Assembly: GCA_002803225.1 (NCBI GenBank) | Contig: NXFV01000276.1 | Location: forward strand, 1-47,554 | Direction: 5' to 3' | Origin: Gamarada debralockiae | Lineage: Eukaryota; Ascomycota; Leotiomycetes; Helotiales; Hyphodiscaceae | Length of the DNA: 47,554 nucleotides | Part shown: positions 45,530-47,554 of the stretch, piece after piece | How the letters are laid out: each line of letters begins with the position of its first letter | Position numbering within the stretch: the first letter of the stretch is position 1 | Notes under the pieces: generated by a model | Told to the model about the DNA's origin: nothing | The model's database searches: none | What the model saw: only the letters and a program-made list of their open reading frames with translations | Made by a program: the position numbers and the translations under genes

Positions 45530-47344
45530 CTAATTTACATCCCATCGATGATATTGGACCCAACAATCAGTATTCTGGCATAACGCAACCTCACAAAAGC
45601 TGCAACCAAACCTCGACCGGCTAGCCCGATTAGGTAGTGGCTGACCAATTAGCTTCTGGTATTGCCTCTGATATACACACCATTCACATGGATTTGCCTC
45701 CTTTCTCTTGACCTTTTGATGAATATAATCGAGTCCATTGCCAAAGAGCCTTTTCCCACCCAATTGTAGCTGTAAACGATGTATCTGAGCACTTTGAGAG
45801 TAACCTAAAAGGAAACGATATAATGCCGTTCGGAATTCGATATGGGAGAGGGTCTGCCGCTGGCCAAGTTGCTCTTGATGAACTCGATATAGTCGATAGC
45901 TATTGATTACAATAACATCGATTAGCTAATAGAAGAGAGGCCACCAGTTGCGTTGCGTAGCCTTATGTGTCTCAAAAGACTCCCTTAGCTGATTAGCTAT
46001 ATTAATTCCTCCTATATTGTGATTGTAGTCGTTGATAAAGATAGGTATTTCGAGTATTTTAGTGGGTTCCTCCCCAAATACACACTGTACGATTCGAGCG
46101 CTTGTTGAGGTCTTTGCAGGTCTTTTCCTTTGTCGAGTAATGAAGTCTTTTGCTGTATGGACTGTGTGTATTGTACTTAAAGCTAAGACAATATTATTAT
46201 CCTGCTAAGCAAGGCATAGCGTATTATTAACGACTCGTGCCAATAGCGTATTCCACTCTAGCTTTATACTCTCCTTCTTTAGTTTTGAGAGAGCGTAAGG
46301 AAACTGATCGTGTGGTCTAGTTGTACTAACTGCGCCGTATCTAAGGCCTCGAAGGCTTCGAAAGAGAGGAACGGAGGTAAAATAGTTGTCCATATAAATC
46401 GTGATCGAATCTCGAGGTAGGGTTGCTACTAGAGCTCGAACAAGAGCGCCAGTATTAGTGAGAGTATCAAAAACAGGTATTTCTTCAATACCAAAGACTC
46501 TTGAGCTCTAAATCCAGCTAAAGATATAGCTATGGTCTGCAATCCCATACAATTTGTACCCTTGTTTGATTGGCTTGTTTGGCATCTTGTAGGTATGATT
46601 TGATCGTCCAAAACACCGTACCATAAGCTCATCGATCGATATTGAACTTGAGGGTGAATAATATTATCGAAAAGAGGCTTGAAGGCGTGAGGCAAAAGGC
46701 TCTACTTTATGCCACTAGATCCGATTATTAGGTTGATCAAACCCTTTCGATTTATCGGTCTTTGCGCAAGAGATATGAAGGTATCGTTTGATTTGTTGGA
46801 ATCGTGAGAGAGATATATGGGAAGGAATCGAATGAAGAGGACCCCTTGTTAAATCTGTTTTCTAATACCAAGTAGTCTTAGGTTCAACGTGAACCCCCAT
46901 ATAGATAATTGCGCCAATAAACACTCGTAGCTCAGGTGTACTCAATTCTGACCATTCCCGTCCTCTCTCCTCCTTATCAAGTTTTTGAATCGCTGCGTAT
47001 TTGTTGGAATTTCGTACAATCAGTTCGAATAGGTCGGTAGTAAAGAAGAGGTTAAAGTAATCGGAAGGAGCTGGTTGGGAGGGGAAATCGGAAGGTAAGA
47101 GGGCTTCTGCCGGGCGACCGTTCTCAGGCACAAACGGTACAAATTGAATCGATTTGAGATCTCCAAACTCAGAGATAAGTTCATTAAGTATATGCGCTTT
47201 CTTGGACGGTTTCTCAGGCTCTAATTGGCCCTCTATTAGTGGGGATTTGCGCTTGGGAGGCATTTGGGTTGGTTGATCTTCGATATTCTTCACGAAAAAT
47301 CGCGATATTGGATTATAACGCGTTGGCCAGTTAGAGAGCGTCAA
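45530..47344 (-). pseudogene. PiggyBac-like transposase (DDE_Tnp_1_7) with six in-frame stops
   Basis: A single frame of 604 codons plus terminal stop runs from 47344 to 45530 with no frameshift but stops at 46864-46862, 46717-46715, 46666-46664, 46510-46508, 46207-46205 and 45928-45926. Family landmarks in order: SDYFNLFFTTDLFELIVRNS, LRVFIGAIIYMGVHVEPK, ISIDELMVRCFGRS, GYKLYGIADH, MDNYFTSVPLFRSLRGL, NDYNHNIGGINIANQLR, and a C-terminal Cys/His-rich segment (CEWC, CSFCEVALCQ). Five stops are TAG where Trp is expected and one is TAA. The conserved GGVDxxDQ is GGINIANQ, so two Asp corresponding to the PiggyBac catalytic third Asp and its partner are Asn. All of these are G-to-A or C-to-T changes at CpA. 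The pattern is RIP-like. The encoded enzyme is dead. Confidence 0.88.
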
Positions 47345-47397
47345 TTAGGTAATCTAACCTATTTGGGAAAGGTATCATGCATCGTGATAGGACAGGT

Positions 47398-47432
47398 TAG
47401 CGTTGTGGCAAGCGACGACAGACCAAGGGATA
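47398..47432. repeat. Right terminal inverted repeat of the PiggyBac-type element
   Basis: 35 bp, TAGCGTTGTG..CCAAGGGATA, the exact reverse complement of 45424-45458. It is followed by C and the TTAA target copy. Confidence 0.93.
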
Positions 47433-47437
47433 CTTAA

Positions 47438-47518
47438 CATATACTTAGAATAAACTATTGTGCCCCGCCTATCTCCTCAAGGGAGGGGATCCCCTCGAGC
47501 CCCTTCGGGTCGGGGGAG

Positions 47519-47554
<36 letters not shown>
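47438..47554. other. GC-rich palindromic end and C36 run
   Basis: After 45 bp of AT-rich flank comes a short GC cluster with a 14-bp perfect palindrome GAGGGGATCCCCTC (47483-47496) and a second hairpin-like stretch (AGCCCCTTCGGG..GGGGGAGCC), then 36 C to the end. It is not a TTAGGG telomere. The homopolymer is probably an assembly or sequencing stop. Confidence 0.6.

Larger units (their letters stand above)
45417..47437 (-). mobile_element. PiggyBac-type DNA transposon, complete ends, inactivated
   Basis: About 2.0 kb bounded by TTAA at 45417-45420 and TTAA at 47434-47437, the duplicated target tetranucleotide of PiggyBac elements. Just inside are perfect 35-bp terminal inverted repeats (45424-45458 and 47398-47432), separated from TTAA by 3 bp on the left and 1 bp on the right. 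The single internal gene is a PiggyBac-like transposase on the minus strand. Size, ends, target and gene agree. The element lies directly downstream of a Ty3/gypsy fragment. Confidence 0.88.

Noticed and set aside
47519..47554. Telomere at the right end
   Set aside because: A pure C run is not the TTAGGG/CCCTAA repeat of filamentous fungi.

Overview
The window is a nuclear contig segment from a filamentous ascomycete (Pezizomycotina; Leotiomycetes is my best guess from gene content, not proven). The evidence is short introns (about 48-70 bp) with GTATGT/GTAAGT donors and CTAAC/CTGAC branch points, an AbaA conidiation regulator, a Zn2Cys6 factor, a 2EXR protein, a fungal DUR3 remnant and C-to-T decay of transposons that looks like repeat-induced point mutation (RIP). 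I rebuilt exon structures by eye from reading frames and splice consensus; no search was run.

Layout. 1-8.5 kb: an aspartic-protease-fold protein without its catalytic motifs, a CinA-domain protein, an unrecognised coiled-coil protein, a small zinc-ribbon protein and a frameshifted 3' fragment of a DUR3 urea transporter. 8.5-19 kb: a conserved housekeeping and developmental block with abaA (TEA-domain regulator of conidiophore development), mrd1 (five-RRM pre-rRNA processing factor), an LC8 dynein light chain split into six small exons, and an ELL elongation factor. 19-23 kb is gene-poor. 23-34 kb: a DUF2237 protein, mitochondrial NADH-cytochrome b5 reductase (mcr1), an MFS drug/polyamine-type transporter convergent with a Zn2Cys6 regulator, a 2EXR protein divergent from that regulator, and an alpha/beta hydrolase.

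34-47.5 kb is an AT-rich transposon graveyard: a candidate solo LTR, two Ty3/gypsy pol fragments (an RNase H piece on the minus strand and a protease-RT linker piece on the plus strand), an unrecognised ORF with several in-frame stops, and a complete PiggyBac-type element with 35-bp perfect inverted repeats, TTAA ends and a transposase carrying six in-frame stops and no frameshift. One intact gene sits inside this region: an 884-residue DUF6536 membrane protein with an internal tandem duplication of about 75 residues. The contig ends in a GC-rich palindrome followed by 36 C.

Best candidates for something undescribed: the pseudo-aspartic protease, the duplicated DUF6536 ectodomain, and the cleanly bounded RIP-inactivated PiggyBac element.
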